Assembly: GCA_963770295.1 (NCBI GenBank)
Contig: CAVYPA010000015.1
Span: forward strand, 186,001-250,000
DNA: 64,000 nt
Reading direction: 5' to 3'
Origin: AWTP1-13 sp963770295
GTDB lineage: Bacteria > Pseudomonadota > Alphaproteobacteria > Rhizobiales > Hyphomicrobiaceae
In this document: positions 16,949 to 25,877 of the stretch, in pieces
How the letters are laid out: every line of letters starts with the position of its first letter
Position numbering within the stretch: position 1 is the stretch's first letter
Notes under the pieces: generated by a model
Database searches by the model: none
What the model was told of the DNA's origin: nothing
What the model saw: the letters and a program-made list of their open reading frames with translations, nothing else
Made by a program: the position numbers and the translations under genes

Positions 16949-19432
16949 CTAGTCCTTTGCTCTGATAAGGCTTTGATGCATGGCCTTGCGGTCCAACTCG
17001 CTCAGAACCTCCGGCCCGAGGTTGAAGGTCACCTTGCCCAGCTTGCCGTTGAAGCGGAACGGCGGCTTGTAATCCCGATCGTCCAGCCCGGTGCGCGTAT
17101 CGACGCCAACGTCGAACGTCTCCTCCATCGTCACGATGAAGGGGATCGTGTGCGGGATCGTCTGCTTGGCCACCTCGTTGTTGTCCACTCTCAGTGTACC
17201 GGTTCCGCCCTTACCAAAGCCGGGGCCGTCGTATTGGAAGTCAAACACAATCGTGTGCTTGCCCGGCGTGAGCGCCTCCTGGCCCTCCCAGCGAAAGCGC
17301 TTCAGGTCCAGCATATTGTAAAGAAACACCGGCTTTCCCTTGAGGAGGTAAAGGCCGTAGCCGCCGAACCGGCCGCCCATGGTGACCAACATGCCCTCCG
17401 CACCATCTTGGGCCGAGAGGCCGAGGGTACGACCCTGCGGGATCTCCACTTCCGCGGTGATGGTGTAGGACCGGTTCAGTATGCTCGGTGCATCGCTGGG
17501 AGGGAGGCCGGAAATCTCATGCGGATAGGTAAAAACGTTCCGCCCGGCGGTGTCGCTTGGCCGCGGTGTCAATACCCGCGCCAAGATCGAATTGTCGAGG
17601 GGAAAGACGTTGTATTTCGTTGCCTCCATCAGGAAGAGCTCCTTCAGGTCGCGCAGCTTGTCCGGGCTCTTCGCCGCGAGGTCGTTGTACTCTGAGTAAT
17701 CTTCCTTGAGATTGTACAGTTCCCATTTGTAGCCGTTGACGATGTCTTCGGGCATTTTTGCCGTGCCCATGAGCCAGGGTGGTGCCGGCGGAGTTGTCGC
17801 GGCGATCCAGCCGTCATGATAGATTGCGCGGCCGCCAAACATCTCGAAATACTGCGTCGTGCGCTTTGACGCTGCATCGGCGTTCGCCTTGTCGAAGGTA
17901 TAGGCCATGCTCACGCCTTCGATCGGTTTTTGGGCGATGCCGTTGACCATCACCGGCGCGGGTATGCCGGTCGCTTCCAGAATCGTCGGCACGATGTCGA
18001 TCATATGGTGAAACTGCGTCCGGATGCCGCCGGCGTCCTTGATGCGGTTTGGCCAGGCGATTGCCATACCCTGACGCGTGCCGCCGAAGTGCGACGCGAC
18101 CTGCTTTGTCCACTTAAACGGCGTGTCGAACGCCCATGCCCATGCCACCGCCATGTGAGGATAGGTCTCAGCCGAACCCCAAGCGTCGTAAGCCTTCATC
18201 TGTTCGGCGATGGGTATGTCGAGGATGCCGTTGTAGGTGGTGTACTGATTGGGTGTGCCGACCGGCGAGCCTTCTGGGCTAGTGCCATTGTCGCCGCTGA
18301 TGTAGATGATTAGCGTGTTGTCAAGCTTGCGCATGTCATCGACCGCTTGGATCACGCGACCGATCTCATGGTCAGTGTAGGCAACATACCCGGCAAAGAC
18401 TTCTGCTTGACGCGCGAATAGGCGCTTCTCCTCGGGGCTCAGCGTCTCCCATTTCTTTAGATCGTCCGGCCATGGAGTAAGCTGCGTATTCGCCGGAATC
18501 ACGCCAAGCCGCTTCTGGTTGGCGAAGATTTCGTCGCGCAACGCGTTCCAGCCCATGTCGAATTTGCCCTTGAATTTCTCAATCCACTCCTTCTTCGGAT
18601 GGTGTGGCGCATGGGCGCCGCCGGGGACGTAGTAGACAAAGAACGGCTTATCGGGCGCTGCCGAATTAAGCCGTTGCATGTGGGCGATGGCCTCATCCGC
18701 CATGTCTGTGGTGAAGTTGTAGTCCGACTTGCCGACCCACGGAAAAATCTGGGTCATGTTCTGAAACAGGTACGGTGTCCATTGGTCGGTCTCGCCGCCA
18801 TTGAAGCCATAGAAGTATTCGAATCCCATGCCGATGGGCCACTGATCGAACGGGCCGGCCATGCTGTACTGGGAGCCGGGCGTGTTGTGGTTCTTGCCAA
18901 ACCACGACGTGGCGTAGCCATTCTGCTTTAGGATGGTACCGATGGTGGCGTTCTCCGGGCCGATGACGGCGTCGTAGCCCGGATAGCCGGTTGACTGCTC
19001 GGCAATGACGCCGAACCCGACGGAGTGATGGTTGCGTCCGGTTATCAGCGCCGCCCGGGTCGGCGAGCAAAGTGATGTTGAATGGAATTGTGTATAGCGC
19101 AAACCCGCACGCGCGATGCGGTCCAAATTGGGTGTCGGTATCACGCCGCCGAACGTGCTTGGAATACCGTAGCCCTGGTCATCGGTCATGATGAGAAGAA
19201 TGTTGGGCGCGCCCTTAGGCGGCACTACTTGCGGCGGCCAATAGGGCTTGGATTTGGCAGCCTCAAGATTGATTTCCCCACCGAACTTTGGGGGCGTGGG
19301 CGGAAGATATTTTCCGTCGATGGTCGTCGTTGCGCCCGGTGACCCGGGAACGCCGGTGGTCTGTTGGGCGAGTGCGGGGCTAGCAATCATCGTCAGGGCA
19401 AAAACTGGCGCCAGAAGTGCGTTGATCTTCAT
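16949..19432 (-). CDS. Exported arylsulfatase (type I sulfatase)
   Basis: The product is 827 residues. A signal peptide ends ...MIASPALAQ. The sulfatase domain begins at PNILLIMTDDQGYG, whose Asp pair are metal ligands. The active-site motif LCSPTRAALITGRN carries Cys122, which would be oxidised to formylglycine, so a formylglycine-generating enzyme or anaerobic maturase must be encoded elsewhere. GKNHNTPG, VPGGAHAPHH and SGDNGTSPEGSP supply further metal and sulfate-binding residues. The C-terminal 170 residues form a beta-rich domain. It hydrolyses a sulfate ester in the periplasm; the substrate is unknown. GAGGAGCG precedes the ATG. Further upstream an imperfect inverted repeat (AGAGTGTTC / GAACTCT, 19451-19472) and repeat copy 3 may be regulatory. 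Confidence 0.94.
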   Translation of the reverse strand: MKINALLAPVFALTMIASPALAQQTTGVPGSPGATTTIDGKYLPPTPPKFGGEINLEAAKSKPYWPPQVVPPKGAPNILLIMTDDQGYGIPSTFGGVIPTPNLDRIARAGLRYTQFHSTSLCSPTRAALITGRNHHSVGFGVIAEQSTGYPGYDAVIGPENATIGTILKQNGYATSWFGKNHNTPGSQYSMAGPFDQWPIGMGFEYFYGFNGGETDQWTPYLFQNMTQIFPWVGKSDYNFTTDMADEAIAHMQRLNSAAPDKPFFVYYVPGGAHAPHHPKKEWIEKFKGKFDMGWNALRDEIFANQKRLGVIPANTQLTPWPDDLKKWETLSPEEKRLFARQAEVFAGYVAYTDHEIGRVIQAVDDMRKLDNTLIIYISGDNGTSPEGSPVGTPNQYTTYNGILDIPIAEQMKAYDAWGSAETYPHMAVAWAWAFDTPFKWTKQVASHFGGTRQGMAIAWPNRIKDAGGIRTQFHHMIDIVPTILEATGIPAPVMVNGIAQKPIEGVSMAYTFDKANADAASKRTTQYFEMFGGRAIYHDGWIAATTPPAPPWLMGTAKMPEDIVNGYKWELYNLKEDYSEYNDLAAKSPDKLRDLKELFLMEATKYNVFPLDNSILARVLTPRPSDTAGRNVFTYPHEISGLPPSDAPSILNRSYTITAEVEIPQGRTLGLSAQDGAEGMLVTMGGRFGGYGLYLLKGKPVFLYNMLDLKRFRWEGQEALTPGKHTIVFDFQYDGPGFGKGGTGTLRVDNNEVAKQTIPHTIPFIVTMEETFDVGVDTRTGLDDRDYKPPFRFNGKLGKVTFNLGPEVLSELDRKAMHQSLIRAKD

Positions 19433-19631
19433 ATCTACACGCTCCTCACGAGAGTGTTCTCACGGGAACTCTGATATCGATCGAGCGTCGTCTAGCGATA
19501 CTCGGATACTGGTTGGCCTCGATCTGCTTCTTCAATCAGTCAACCCGTTGGCCCCGCCGGCGCGATCATGTTCGTGCTCAGGGGCGCGGCGCGTAGGCCA
19601 AAACTGATCTTCGTGACCCTCACGACAGGTC

Positions 19632-19738
19632 TCTGTTCGCCCAGCGACCTAAGAGAAGCTTGAGTGAAACTTGCCGCAGAGCCGTAAACACGCCTATCGG
19701 TTCGACTACTGATTTCAAGGTCAGACGTCCCCTGAGCA
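19632..19738 (+). repeat. Dispersed repeat, diverged copy 3
   Basis: TTCGCCCAGCGACCTAAGAG, then ACTTGCCGCAGAG, GGTTCGACTACTG and GGTCAGACGTCCCCTGAGCA align in order with the copies at 13255-13450 and 24263-24462, with many substitutions. On the minus strand it reads as an open segment (RLTLKSVVEPI..ALRQVSLKLLLG), which hints that the family could derive from coding DNA. Confidence 0.55.
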
Positions 19739-20037
19739 CTTCCCGTCGAAAAAGGCAGACGCCGGGCGCCCTGAAAGGCGGCTCACGTTTGAAAACGACC
19801 AATTTGGTGGGAGACCGCCTGACGCACCTCACCTTTTGAAGGGCCGCCGCCCACGTAGAGCAGCCCAAGCCTCCCCACTCACTAACCCTGAGAAGGTGCG
19901 GTGTTTGGGACCGGCTTATTTGGGGGTACGGCCCGATGGCGTGAGATCCTCAGCGTTCTACCATCCGCCGTTACGCGCCCTGACTGACCCTTCCGTCATC
20001 TTTGGGCGCAAGCGCCACACCCGATAGGGAGGCTCCC

Positions 20038-20592
20038 ATGACCAGCAATAGCATGAAAATCGCGGCGGCACTTCTGGCTGCCGCACTCCTTAGTGCGCCA
20101 GCACTACCCCCGGCGGCAGCGCAGACCAAGGCACCCGCTAAGGCATCAGAGTTCTTGTTCGTGCAGACGGCAAAGGACATTGCTTACAAGGATGGTGTCC
20201 TGACCTTGCAGGACGTCTCGCCCGTCACGGTCTTTTTCTCGGATCGTCCGCAGCGGATTGTGGGTCACGTCCGCAACGATCTTTTTTTGAAGAAATGGGC
20301 CGAGGGTAGCAACAGCTTCAAGAGCGATCCGCCCAACGCCGTGCTGTCGGTCTTAGATCAGAAAACGCCTCCAACCGGCGCCATCGTCGTGCTCAGCAAC
20401 CCACGCCTTAACGGTAACAACCTGGCTTACGATGTGCGCACCCTCAAGGGTGACCTTCCCGCAACGGCAATAGATGGCACACTATTCATCGATGGCAGCG
20501 GCGGATATTGCGACCCAGGCTATAGCGCCGAAGGGGGCGATCCGGGCTATCCGTGTTGGGCGCAGAAGGCGTTTGCCGACGGCACCCCATGA
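20038..20592 (+). CDS. Exported hypothetical protein
   Basis: The product is 184 residues and starts at MTSNSMKIAAALL, with GATAGGGAGGCTCCC before the ATG at 20038. A clear signal peptide ends at PAAAQ. The mature protein is beta-rich: ITYKDGVLTLQ-like strands (AYKDGVLTLQDVSPVTVFF), then a central segment FLKKWAEGSNSFKSDPPNAV and a glycine-rich end containing two cysteines (GGYCDPGYSAEGGDPGYPC). No family is recognised with certainty. The pattern resembles periplasmic proteins of unknown function in Rhizobiales. It is convergent with the outer-membrane barrel gene, whose frameshifted frame runs into it. Confidence 0.75.
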   Translation: MTSNSMKIAAALLAAALLSAPALPPAAAQTKAPAKASEFLFVQTAKDIAYKDGVLTLQDVSPVTVFFSDRPQRIVGHVRNDLFLKKWAEGSNSFKSDPPNAVLSVLDQKTPPTGAIVVLSNPRLNGNNLAYDVRTLKGDLPATAIDGTLFIDGSGGYCDPGYSAEGGDPGYPCWAQKAFADGTP

Positions 20593-20687
20593 TTAGGTAC
20601 TGTGACAGCACCCAGTTTCTGATGCGATCGTGCGCAGTGTGACCTAGGGCCAAGAGGACGCGAGGTAGCGCCTGGCTTGATGGTGGT

Positions 20688-20715
20688 CTCTTGACCTCTT
20701 GACCTCTTGACCTCT
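20688..20715 (+). repeat. 8-bp tandem repeat, 3.5 copies
   Basis: CTCTTGAC occurs three times in a row (20688, 20696, 20704), followed by CTCT. It lies in the unused tail beyond the natural end of the outer-membrane barrel gene. Confidence 0.9.
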
Positions 20716-21010
20716 ATTTGCCCGTCGCGAGCGGAGCGGCATTCAAGGTAAGATGCCGCAAGCGATTTCTTGCACGGCCGCCAAATCGCAACGGCGCACA
20801 GCGCTTGCGCGCTGAGGGACAAGCTGTGGTCCAAGCGGGGCCGGCTCGGTCTCAGCCTGACCCCAACCGGTCGTTGGGGCTTTGGGTTAGCCTCGTCGAA
20901 TTGAAGCCATCGTAGTTGATGCAGGTCGGATACGCATCCCGCAGCCACGGCAGCAACGAATGGATGCCCGTTCAGAATTGCGCTCATCAGGCGCGAGAAA
21001 ATAGTGGCCG

Positions 21011-21908
21011 TTAGAAGCCGATGGTCAAGCCCAAGGACCGGCCCATGCTGCACCACATCGAATTGGTAGCGATTGACGCCTGAACCCTGCTCGTAGTCCA
21101 CGCTCAGGGCCCGGTACCCCAGCAGGCCCGCGTAGGTGACGCCATTGCGAACGGCGAAGGTGAAGCTGTAGGCGCCAAGCACATTCCATGAGAATTGGCT
21201 GCCGGCATCAAAGCCACCCACATCGGCCCGGAACACCAATTCCTGACCCGGGGCCAATTGATGGCGAACTCTGAAGCCGACGAGCGGATCGACCCAGTCC
21301 ACATCACCGCTGCGGGCAATCGCGCGGTTGCGCGACACCACGACACCATTGAGGTCCAAGGTGCCCGTCAGGCCGAATTTCAGGGACAACTCCTGGTGCC
21401 AGTATCTGGCCCCCGCCAGCAGGTCGATGGCGGTGCTGCCAATGCCGCTGCCGCCGGAGTGCCATCTGGCAACCTCGTAGGCGGCGCCAAGCTCGATGAT
21501 GGTTTCCGAAAAGTCGACATCGGCATTAGCACCAACGGTCAGCCCGCGAACGGATCTGGAGACGCTACCATCGACGCCGAGCTTGGCATAGACGATATCG
21601 TTGTAGAGGGCGAGAGGCCCCCGCCGCGCCTCGACATAGCTCATCCACGGCGCCGCATCGAGGTGCTCGAGGACCTCAAAGGAATTGACATTAAGGTCGA
21701 CCGACCGGCCCTTCGCCGTGATGTCACCATTGAGAGCGGGCAGCCAGCCGTAGGGGGTCAAGGTCACCGTCCATGCTGAGGGCGGCGCGCTCAGCGGCGG
21801 CGGCGGTCCAGAGCCAAGGTCGGCTGCTCCTGCGCTATGGCCCCAACCCAGCATGGCCAACGCCGCCAGCAAAAAAGTTCGCGGAGCGCAATGATGGAAG
21901 GGTGGCAT
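21011..21908 (-). CDS. Outer-membrane beta-barrel protein, 1-base frameshift in the last codons
   Basis: The start at 21908 (MPPFHHCAPRTFLLAALAML) has GAGAGG upstream and gives a signal peptide ending HSAGA-ADLG. The mature protein is a chain of amphipathic strands (WTVTLTPYGWLPALNGDI, LALYNDIVYAKLGVDGSV, AYEVARWHSGG, LLAGARYWHQEL, VDPLVGFRVRHQ, VLGAYSFTFAVRNGVTYAGLLGY-type), as in Rhizobiales outer-membrane barrels. As read, the frame continues for about 150 unrelated residues. Removing one G at 21026 gives HGPVLGLTIGF and a stop at 21011. A terminal Phe is the expected BAM recognition signal. The readthrough tail overlaps the neighbouring convergent gene. The function is unknown, probably a pore or structural barrel. 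Confidence 0.75.
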
Positions 21909-22184
21909 TAGCAACCTCTCGCGTTGGTCCCACAACGATGCCGCATGGACGCCCACGCAAGGTTGCTATTCATCGAACTGATTCGCCACAACTCACACTT
22001 GGCAAAAAGCTCGGCCGATACCGCTCCGCGCTGACAATTGACAGCCACTCGTTGCCGGCGGGCAACTCCATCACCGCGGTTGCAGAAAGCTTGCGCCGAC
22101 AACTATCCCCGGTCGGGGCTTGCACCCCAAAACCGCCGACCTCCGCTTGCGAACGGAGCGCCAGCGCTGATCTCCGACGTCGCC

Positions 22185-22302
22185 CTGGGGGATGCTGGGT
22201 AAGGGTTGGCGTTCCGAGGCAGGTTAGGGGTTGCTGGCGATCTTGCCGATCTTGCCGCGGAAGACCAGGAGACACCGATGGTGTAAGCGGCGATGACCGG
22301 CG
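22185..22302 (-). pseudogene. Scar of the cydB 3' end
   Basis: About 118 bp is nearly identical to 7151-7272, the last 30 codons of cydB plus downstream DNA; both share GGGTTGGCGTTCCGAGGCAG and CTTGCCGATCTTGCCGCGG. Read on the minus strand it still gives VIAAYTIGV before a 1-base loss breaks the frame. It abuts the stop codon of dehydrogenase copy 2 within about 10 bp, where cydA would be expected. The rest of cydAB is absent. Confidence 0.88.
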
Positions 22303-22311
22303 GCAAGCTCC

Positions 22312-24096
22312 TCACTTGCTCGCCGCGGCGCTGCCGAGGCCGAGCACGACGACCTTGGCGTGGGCGGGCTTCGTGGGCCAGGCGACGTTCGTAAAGCCGG
22401 CCGCGACGGCAACCTTTTGCGCACCGCCCGCGGTATAGGTGATGACGCCGCCGCCGATCGCGCCGCCGAGATCCTGGCCCCAAAGCTTCTGGCCGGTGGC
22501 GGAATTGAGCGCGTAGAAGTTGCCGCCGACGTCGCCGAAGAACACGACGCCGCCCGCCGTCGGTGTCATGCCGCTGACGATTGGGTAGTTCGACTTCAGG
22601 CGCCACTTCCAGACGCCGGTGTCGGCGTCGACGGCGTAAACCCACCCCGCCCATGTCTTGTCGAAGCGGCCGAACATGTTGAACGGGTTCCACGTCCACA
22701 TCCCGGCCCAAGGCTGCCCGACCTTCACCCGTCGCAGTTCATCGGCATCCTTCGGCCTTGCCGTGTCGCACCACTCGACTTCGCCGACGAGGACGAGGTT
22801 CGTCTGCGAAACGTAGGACGGGCTGTTCCATTCCGCACCGCCCACCGCGCCCGGACAGAAATGGACGGCCTGGCCGTGCGAAAACGTTTCGGCGACATTC
22901 TCAACTCGGGTAACGGGAACCTTGTAGAGCGCGCTGTTGTTGGCCAGATCGAAGGCATAGAGGTATCCGTCCTTCGGAGTGGCCACCATGAGCTGCTTGC
23001 CGTCCCTCGTTTGAATCAGGATCGGCGGATTGGAGACGTCCCAGTCGTGCCAATCTTTCGGCACCAGCTTGAAATGAAACTTGTAGTCCCCGGTCTTTGC
23101 GTCCAGGACGACAACCGAGTTGGTATAGAGATTCTCGCCCTCGCGCACGGAGATGGCGAAGTCCGGAGCCGGATTGCCACCGGGCACGTACAGGCGCCCG
23201 GTTTTTGTGTCGAGTGTGTACGAGGTCCAGGCTCCGCCGCCGCTGATCGGTATGCCGGTCGCGTTTTTCCAGGTCGCAAGCGGGCTCTTGCCTTCCGGTC
23301 CGCGGCTCACGTCGCTCTCGGTCTTGGGGACCAGAAAGAATTCCCAGACGATCTTGCCGGACTTCGCGTCGAGCGCGTACATGCGGCCCTTGGCGCCCTT
23401 GAAGTCGCCGCCCGCATTGCCCACGAAGACGAGGCCGTCCCAGGCAATCGGTGCGGACGACACGACCTCGCCAAGTTTCGGGTCCGCGATGGTCGTTTCC
23501 CAAATTCGCTTGCCGGTCTTGAAGTCATAGGCGAGCACCCGGCCGTCCTGGGTGCCGCGAAACAGCATGCCGTCCAGGTAGGCGGCGCCGCGGTTGGCGG
23601 GCAGAAGGCTGGGTGGATAAACCTCATGCGTTCGCCAATTCAGCGCGCAGGTCGCCGGGTTGAGCGAGAAGATGTCGAATACGGTCGTGCCGATTAGTGC
23701 GTTTTCCACCATGATCAGACCGGATTCGAAGGCGCTGTATTCAGCGACGTCGTAAGTGCACAAGACCTTCAGCCGGCCAACATTCTGCGTATTGATCTCG
23801 CTGAGCTGCGAGTAACGATCCGAACTGACTGTTCGGTTGTAGCTCGGCCAGTCTGTGGCGGTGGCACTCGCCGATGGCGCATCGGCGACAGGCGAGGCCG
23901 CAATAGCCTCGGCGGCTTTGTAAGCCGCATTCAATTCTGTCGTTGTCGTGCCCGGAGGTGTCGAGGAAAGAATGTAGTTGCGCGTCAGACCCGCAAACAT
24001 CGACACCTGCACCGGGTAAATATCGTAAAGCGCGCCCCCTGCGGCTGCGCCTATTACAGCAAGCGCGCCAGCGATCATGAGGAGCATCTTTATCAT
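22312..24096 (-). CDS. Membrane-anchored PQQ-dependent dehydrogenase-like quinoprotein (copy 2)
   Basis: The product is 594 residues, paralogous to 9615-11411 along its full length. It has an N-terminal hydrophobic anchor (MLLMIAGALAVIGAAAGG), then a periplasmic propeller with Trp-docking motifs (DFKTGKRIWE, DAKSGKIVWEF, DADTGVWKWRL, NSATGQKLWGQ). Active-site-like residues are the Trp in GGGAWTSYTLD, the Asn in PGGNPAPDF and Asp353 in WHDWDVSN. The Glu ligand position appears as Asp (GNAGGDFKGA). There is no haem-binding CxxCH motif. AGGAGGCGAGC precedes the ATG. Unlike copy 1, no oxidase follows; a cydB scar directly downstream implies that one was lost. The substrate is unknown. Confidence 0.88.
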   Translation of the reverse strand: MIKMLLMIAGALAVIGAAAGGALYDIYPVQVSMFAGLTRNYILSSTPPGTTTTELNAAYKAAEAIAASPVADAPSASATATDWPSYNRTVSSDRYSQLSEINTQNVGRLKVLCTYDVAEYSAFESGLIMVENALIGTTVFDIFSLNPATCALNWRTHEVYPPSLLPANRGAAYLDGMLFRGTQDGRVLAYDFKTGKRIWETTIADPKLGEVVSSAPIAWDGLVFVGNAGGDFKGAKGRMYALDAKSGKIVWEFFLVPKTESDVSRGPEGKSPLATWKNATGIPISGGGAWTSYTLDTKTGRLYVPGGNPAPDFAISVREGENLYTNSVVVLDAKTGDYKFHFKLVPKDWHDWDVSNPPILIQTRDGKQLMVATPKDGYLYAFDLANNSALYKVPVTRVENVAETFSHGQAVHFCPGAVGGAEWNSPSYVSQTNLVLVGEVEWCDTARPKDADELRRVKVGQPWAGMWTWNPFNMFGRFDKTWAGWVYAVDADTGVWKWRLKSNYPIVSGMTPTAGGVVFFGDVGGNFYALNSATGQKLWGQDLGGAIGGGVITYTAGGAQKVAVAAGFTNVAWPTKPAHAKVVVLGLGSAAASK

Positions 24097-24262
24097 GCTC
24101 GCCTCCTGTCGCCGTTCTCGATCGCAATAACCGGCATAGCCGGAACCTTCGCAGTCTTCGGAAATTGGTCAGAGAGAGCCAATGGAACCTTGAGTGGGCG
24201 CGCGGATCGAGATCCTGCGCAACGCAGCCCACGCGTCATGCCGGCTACTCGTGTAGATCGCC

Positions 24263-24462
24263 GCTTTCGCCAGCGATGTAAGAGAAGTTCAGGTTTGCCG
24301 CCGAGGCGCAGACGGATCAATCCGTTCGAATCCGGATGTCAGAGTGAGACGTACCCTGAGCATAGGTGGATTAACGATGTCCGACAGAACAGGTAAGCCC
24401 GCGCCTTGTTCTGGCGAACCCGCCATTATAAGACCCATCGGATAAATATTGCCGATCCCCCA
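24263..24462 (+). repeat. Dispersed repeat, copy 2
   Basis: This is the best partner of 13255-13450, sharing TTCGCCAGCGATGTAAGAGA at the left, GATTAACGATGTCCGACAG in the middle and CCATTATAAGACCCATCGGA at the right. It lies upstream of dehydrogenase copy 2 on the minus strand (170 bp from its ATG). Confidence 0.85.
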
Positions 24463-24906
24463 AAGAATGTAACGTGATGGGTCAGGCGATTCGCCAAGGC
24501 TTCCCAGCCATTGCGCTCATCACCAACCCGTCGGCGCGCTCTGTTGCCGAATAGCACTTGCTTTGGAGCAATCCTAGAGACCATAACGGTGCGACGTTCA
24601 ATGCTAAGCTTAGCGAGAAGGTGGGACCAGTTAGGGCCACGTGTCGAACGCGATTGCCGGGTGGCCGTCGCCGCGGAGGCGATTGGTTGCTCATCTCGTG
24701 TCAAGTGACGACGCATGACAATTACAGGTTACGCCGGATATCCAGGTTTTATCCTTGTGCTGCCAACGGCAGATAGCATTGCCTCGACGCGCTAGCTCAC
24801 ATTCATCCCTTTGGGGCGAAAGGCTCGTTGAGGCTTTAGACGTCTACGGACCAGCAGTCGTGCCGATCGTGGGCAGGTCGGAGTTCGGAGTTCGGGGAGG
24901 AACCCC
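24463..24906. other. Intergenic region before the ABC operon
   Basis: Only chance frames were seen. The short direct duplication GGAGTTCGGAGTTCGGGGAGG at about 24880-24900 overlaps the probable ribosome-binding site (GGGGAGG) of the first ABC gene. Confidence 0.4.
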
Positions 24907-25875
24907 ATGCGCCATGTTCGCCTGGCCGCACTCGCCGCGGTCTTGGTGCTCGCCGCCTCAAGCGCGACGGCTGCAGACCGCATCCGGATCGCGGTGCAGC
25001 GGACCGGGACGCTCGCCTGGGAGCTTGACGTCATCCGGACGCACGGCATCGACCGCAAGGCCAATCTGCAGATCGAGACGATCGAGCTCGCCTCAACCGA
25101 GGCCGGCAAGATCGCGCTCAGGGGCGGCTCGGCGGACCTGATGCTGTCTGATTGGCTGTGGGTCGCGCGCGAGCGCTCGCTCGGCGACCACCTGGTGTTC
25201 TACCCCTCGTCATCGACGCTCGGCGCCGTGATGGTGCCGGCCGATTCCAACATCGCGAGCATCGCCGACCTCAAGGGCAGAAAGCTCGCCATCGCCGGCG
25301 GTCCGCTCGACAAGAGCTGGCTCCTCCTCCAGGGGCTCGCACGCCGCTCGGGACTCGACCTGCAGCGGCAAGCAACGATTATCTACGGCGCGCCACCACT
25401 GCTCTCGCAGAAGGCGCTCCAGGGCGAACAGGACGCGACGCTCACCTTCTGGAACTTCTGCGCCGACCTCGAAGGCAAAGGCTTCAAGCGCGCGATCGCG
25501 GTCGACGATGTGATGCGCCAGCTCGGCGCCAAGGCGGCGGTGGCGATTGTCGGCTACACCTTCGACGGCCGTTGGGCCGCCAGGAACAAGTCGGTGGTCG
25601 ACCGCTTCCTCCAGGCCGCGCGCCAAGCAAAAGAGATTCTCGCCACCTCCGATGCCGAATGGCAGCGGCTTGCGCCCCGCATCGGGGTGCACGATGCGGC
25701 CGCGCTCGCGATCTTTCGCCAGCGCTACGGCGAAGGCATCTTCCGCCGCCCAATCGCCGAAGAGGAGGCCGACGCGCGCGCGCTCTATGCGGTCCTCGTC
25801 GAGGTCGGCGGCAGCGACCTCGTGGGTCCGGCGCGCGAGCTCGACCGTGGCACGTTCTACCGACCGGAGGAGTGA
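24907..25875 (+). CDS. ABC transporter substrate-binding protein (NitT/TauT/SsuA-like)
   Basis: The product is 322 residues. A signal peptide ends SSATAAD. The mature protein has the NMT1/SsuA-like fold: an N-terminal strand IRIAVQRTGTLAWELDVIR, then IELASTEAGKIALRGGSADLMLSDW (ligand-cleft region) and IASIADLKGRKLAIAGGP before the hinge. It captures an unknown small molecule in the periplasm for the permease and ATPase encoded directly downstream. In this family such ligands include sulfonates, nitrate, thiamine precursors or aromatic acids, and the sequence does not let me choose. GGGGAGGAACCCC precedes the ATG. The next gene starts 2 bp after its stop. Confidence 0.88.
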   Translation: MRHVRLAALAAVLVLAASSATAADRIRIAVQRTGTLAWELDVIRTHGIDRKANLQIETIELASTEAGKIALRGGSADLMLSDWLWVARERSLGDHLVFYPSSSTLGAVMVPADSNIASIADLKGRKLAIAGGPLDKSWLLLQGLARRSGLDLQRQATIIYGAPPLLSQKALQGEQDATLTFWNFCADLEGKGFKRAIAVDDVMRQLGAKAAVAIVGYTFDGRWAARNKSVVDRFLQAARQAKEILATSDAEWQRLAPRIGVHDAAALAIFRQRYGEGIFRRPIAEEEADARALYAVLVEVGGSDLVGPARELDRGTFYRPEE

Positions 25876-25877
25876 AC

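Noticed and set aside
25152..25877. Upstream extension of the permease frame within the binding-protein gene
   Set aside because: It lies wholly over the binding-protein gene in another frame and is Arg/Pro-rich; GTG 25878 with GGAGG is the natural start.
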